Assembly: GCF_000524195.1 (NCBI RefSeq)
Contig: NW_020170482.1
Location: 137,067-156,537 of the forward strand
Length of the DNA: 19,471 nt
Reading direction: 5' to 3'
DNA from: Echinococcus granulosus
Lineage: Eukaryota > Platyhelminthes > Cestoda > Cyclophyllidea > Taeniidae
Each line of letters starts with the position of its first letter. Positions within the stretch are counted from its first letter, which is position 1. Shown here piece after piece: positions 17,395-19,471 of this stretch. Under the pieces are notes generated by a model. The model made no database searches. It worked only from the letters and a program-made list of their open reading frames with translations, and had not been told where the DNA came from. The translations under genes and the position numbers were made by a program.

Positions 17395-18587
17395 GTAAGA
17401 TTTTTTACTGGGGATTGTTTTTGGCTACTGTAAGGATCTGTATATTGGCTTTCTGACACAGGAATACGACCTAGAGTATGTTTGGCATATTATAACTGCA
17501 TGAATAATTTTTCTTAATCGATAGAACATATTACTAGAACCCTGGCAGTTTTTAGCAGAGTTCTTTTGATCGGTTTCTTAGTGCAATTTTCATATTACTT
17601 CTTTTCAGTGCTTGCTCATTAGAATTTTTACTTTACGTCCTTTTTCTTCTGGTGGGTATTTAACTTTACCTCTGTGCAACCAGTATTATGCTTTTTAGCA
17701 CATGGTAATATACTAGTCACATGAAAAGACGTTTCTGGTGTGTCGTGAATCCATTTGAAGTGAAGGAAACCTCCCGAAGATGGTAGTTTCGCTCCCTCTT
17801 TTGTCGAATTTGTGTGACGCTTTAATTCTTGGCACCTAACTCCCTTCCCGTTTATTCCTAATCCACTCCCTTCTTAACTTATAACCTTTCTTTTTTCTTT
17901 ACTGATAGTCTTATGGGCTAGTTGGGCGGATCTTGGTATTACATATTTTTATTTTCATTTCTCGCCCACTTGCACATGTATGGCTTGCAGTGCCGTTAAT
18001 CCTTCCAACTTTTCTTTATCCTTATTTCTAGACTAATTTTTTTTTCACAGCAATCGTGCAGGCTCTCGTACCTTCCGTCAGAAGAAAAATAGCGGGAGTG
18101 AGTGCAACAGAAATGGTGGTGCTGCCGCAATTGGTGCTACTGTTAGCGGTAGTGGTGGTGTGACAACCAACGCCAACGGTGTCTGCATCCTGCCTCCAGA
18201 AGCAGCAGGCACCCTTGGAAGTGGTGATCTCAAACAGGCTGTCCGTTTACCCACGGGGGAGGACCTCTGTGAATGGGTGGCCGTCAACAGTGAGTCGGTA
18301 TACTTACCTAATCATCATCTATATGCTCCTAAATTAACTTATTTTTATACACCTTCCAGCTGTGGAGTTCTTCCAGCAGATAAATATGCTGTACGGTACA
18401 TTGGCAGAGTTTTGCACTGACACGACGTGTCCAATCATGTCTGCGGGCCCACGATATGAGTACTACTGGGCGGATGGGCAGACAGTAAAGAAGCCAGTTA
18501 AGTGTTCTGCTCCTCGATACATCAACAACCTAATGACGTGGACACAAAACCAGTTGGAAAATGAGGCGATTTTTCCTTCGAAAATTG
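17381..18587 (+). CDS. MOB1: MOB kinase activator 1 (MOB1/Mats), 3' partial
   Basis: MOB1 binds the N-terminal regulatory region of LATS/Warts and NDR kinases and is activated by Hippo/MST phosphorylation. Three exons (17381-17394, 18051-18289, 18360-18587) join in phase to give the first 160 residues plus one base. Diagnostic blocks are TLGSGDLKQAV, GEDLCEWVAVN, INMLYG, MSAGPRYEYYWADG, KCSAPRY and the closing FPSKIG. Human MOB1 reaches the same Gly-Ile point near residue 137. The first Cys pair of the zinc site (C103, C108) is present; the His pair lies in exons beyond the window. Both MST phosphosites are kept: Thr12 in SRTFRQKKN and Thr59 in GTLGSG (human Thr12, Thr35). The linker between them is 40 residues instead of 16, with a different composition. 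The residue equivalent to human Asp63 is Glu87. MOB2, MOB3 and MOB4 are less likely because of the two phosphosites and the MSAGPRYEY block. Confidence 0.95.
17395..18050 (+). other. MOB1: MOB1 intron 1
   Basis: 656 nt, GTAAGA to TTTTTTTTTCACAG. Strongly T-rich on the plus strand, with no conserved content seen. Confidence 0.85.
18051..18289 (+). CDS. MOB1: MOB1 exon 2
   Basis: Encodes residues 5 (last base) to 84 plus the first base of Thr85. It contains the Thr12 phosphosite region, the expanded Gly/Ala/Ser/Asn-rich linker (residues 19-58), the Thr59 site and the start of the globular MOB domain (EDLCEWVAVN). The acceptor follows a run of T then CACAG. The donor is GTGAGT. Intron 2 after it is only 70 nt. 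Confidence 0.95.
18360..18587 (+). CDS. MOB1: MOB1 exon 3
   Basis: Encodes residues 85-160 plus one base, from TVEFFQQINMLYG to FPSKIG, including C103 and C108 of the zinc site. The acceptor is CTTCCAG and the donor GTACGT at 18588. The next exon should begin with the VPFPKNF-type block of the family, and it is not found before the window ends. Confidence 0.96.
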
Positions 18588-19471
18588 GTACGTCTTTGAT
18601 GTTTTAGTTTATAGGGGGATTAATTAGTTTTTGTGTGATTTTTGACTGATTACTTCTGGAGAAGAAGCTCTTTAAGTCTATTAACAGCACATCCCGGAAA
18701 TTTAATTTCTCTATTGATGCTATTAGTGTTTTGCGTAAACACGGTTTTACGATCCCTTGTTTTAACTACTTTTTTGGAATTCGTGTATTCACGCGATTCC
18801 TTTAGCTCCACGCACAATAACCTACTCCCTTGCTTCAGACACCTTTTTGCCATAAAATGCCTTATTCTATTTAAGTAATCAGATTCGATGCATCAGGATT
18901 AGCAAAAAAGAATTTGCTTTCTCATTGTTAAGAAATGATGGCAGTTTCATTCTGTTTAGATACTGTAAGCTACCTATAGTATTGGTATGATGGGTGGGAT
19001 GATGATGGCGTGATTTTAAGAACGGAAAATTGTTTTATGGGTTTATGATGCCAGAGGTCACATCAAATTGCGCATCACAGATAGGTTGAGTTTAGAGCCC
19101 TGAGGTTGACGTGGCGCGATCTTGAGCTGAGAAAATTTGCCGTTTTAAGGCTGCAGCAACGGTTAGATTGGGTGTAATGGTTCATTTTCCTCTAAGACAG
19201 GTTTTAATAGTGACCACAAAACGAATATATGTTGCTATTCAACTGCTAAGAAATTATTAGAATAAGCAAGACTAAATCCGGGTTCGTTCATGCGGTCGCT
19301 TGAGTGGTGCGTATCGGGGGATCTTTCACCAGTGTGAAGTCAGTTCTTTGCTATTGATAATGTGAGCATAAAGGGCTGATGTTTAAAAGAAGCCGACGCT
19401 AGGAGCGCTATCACCCGTTCACACAACATGTTTGCAATTGCCCATGGCAGAGTCACATGATTATGACATCC
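18588..19471 (+). other. MOB1: MOB1 intron 3 (runs off the window)
   Basis: At least 884 nt starting GTACGT. I searched all three plus frames for the expected next MOB1 blocks (PKNF, LFRVYAH, HF) and saw none. Short open frames here (18642-18878 plus, 18650-18853 minus) look like chance. Confidence 0.8.

Noticed and set aside
1..19471. Prokaryotic features (operons, ribosome binding sites, CRISPR arrays, IS elements)
   Set aside because: The split LIM and MOB1 genes with in-phase introns show that the DNA is eukaryotic, and no regularly spaced repeat array is present.

Overview
The window is eukaryotic. It has spliceosomal introns with GTRAGT-type donors and pyrimidine-rich acceptors, long AT-rich non-coding stretches, and exons of two conserved animal gene families. 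The organism is a metazoan, probably an invertebrate. A flatworm is my best guess from the divergence and intron pattern, but nothing in the sequence proves it.

Two genes can be supported. On the minus strand (stop at 5957, earliest supported ATG at 12191), seven coding exons join in phase into a protein of about 398 residues. It has a Ser/Pro-rich N-terminus and three tandem LIM domains, and belongs to the Ajuba/LIMD1/WTIP (Drosophila Jub) family. On the plus strand (17381 to the window end) are the first three coding exons of MOB1 (Drosophila Mats); its C-terminal part lies beyond the window. The two genes are head to head.

Both products act in the Hippo pathway at the LATS/Warts kinase. 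MOB1 is the co-activator of LATS and NDR kinases, and Ajuba-family proteins restrain LATS at cell junctions. A positive and a negative partner of the same kinase therefore sit divergently, with at most about 5 kb between the starts I can see. The plus strand is A-rich across the LIM gene and on to about 16.6 kb, then T-rich through MOB1. This hints that the real divergence point is near 16.6-17.4 kb and that the LIM gene has 5' exons I cannot identify.

Layout: 1-5956, no recognisable gene, with a diverged copy of a roughly 140-bp repeat near 2510-2730; 5957-12191, the LIM gene; 12276-16675, no recognised gene; 16676-16960, two tandem copies of the repeat; 16961-17380, the MOB1 upstream flank with several short perfect inverted repeats; 17381-18587, MOB1 exons 1-3; 18588-19471, MOB1 intron 3 without a recognisable next exon. 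I see no RNA gene, CRISPR array or intact transposon.
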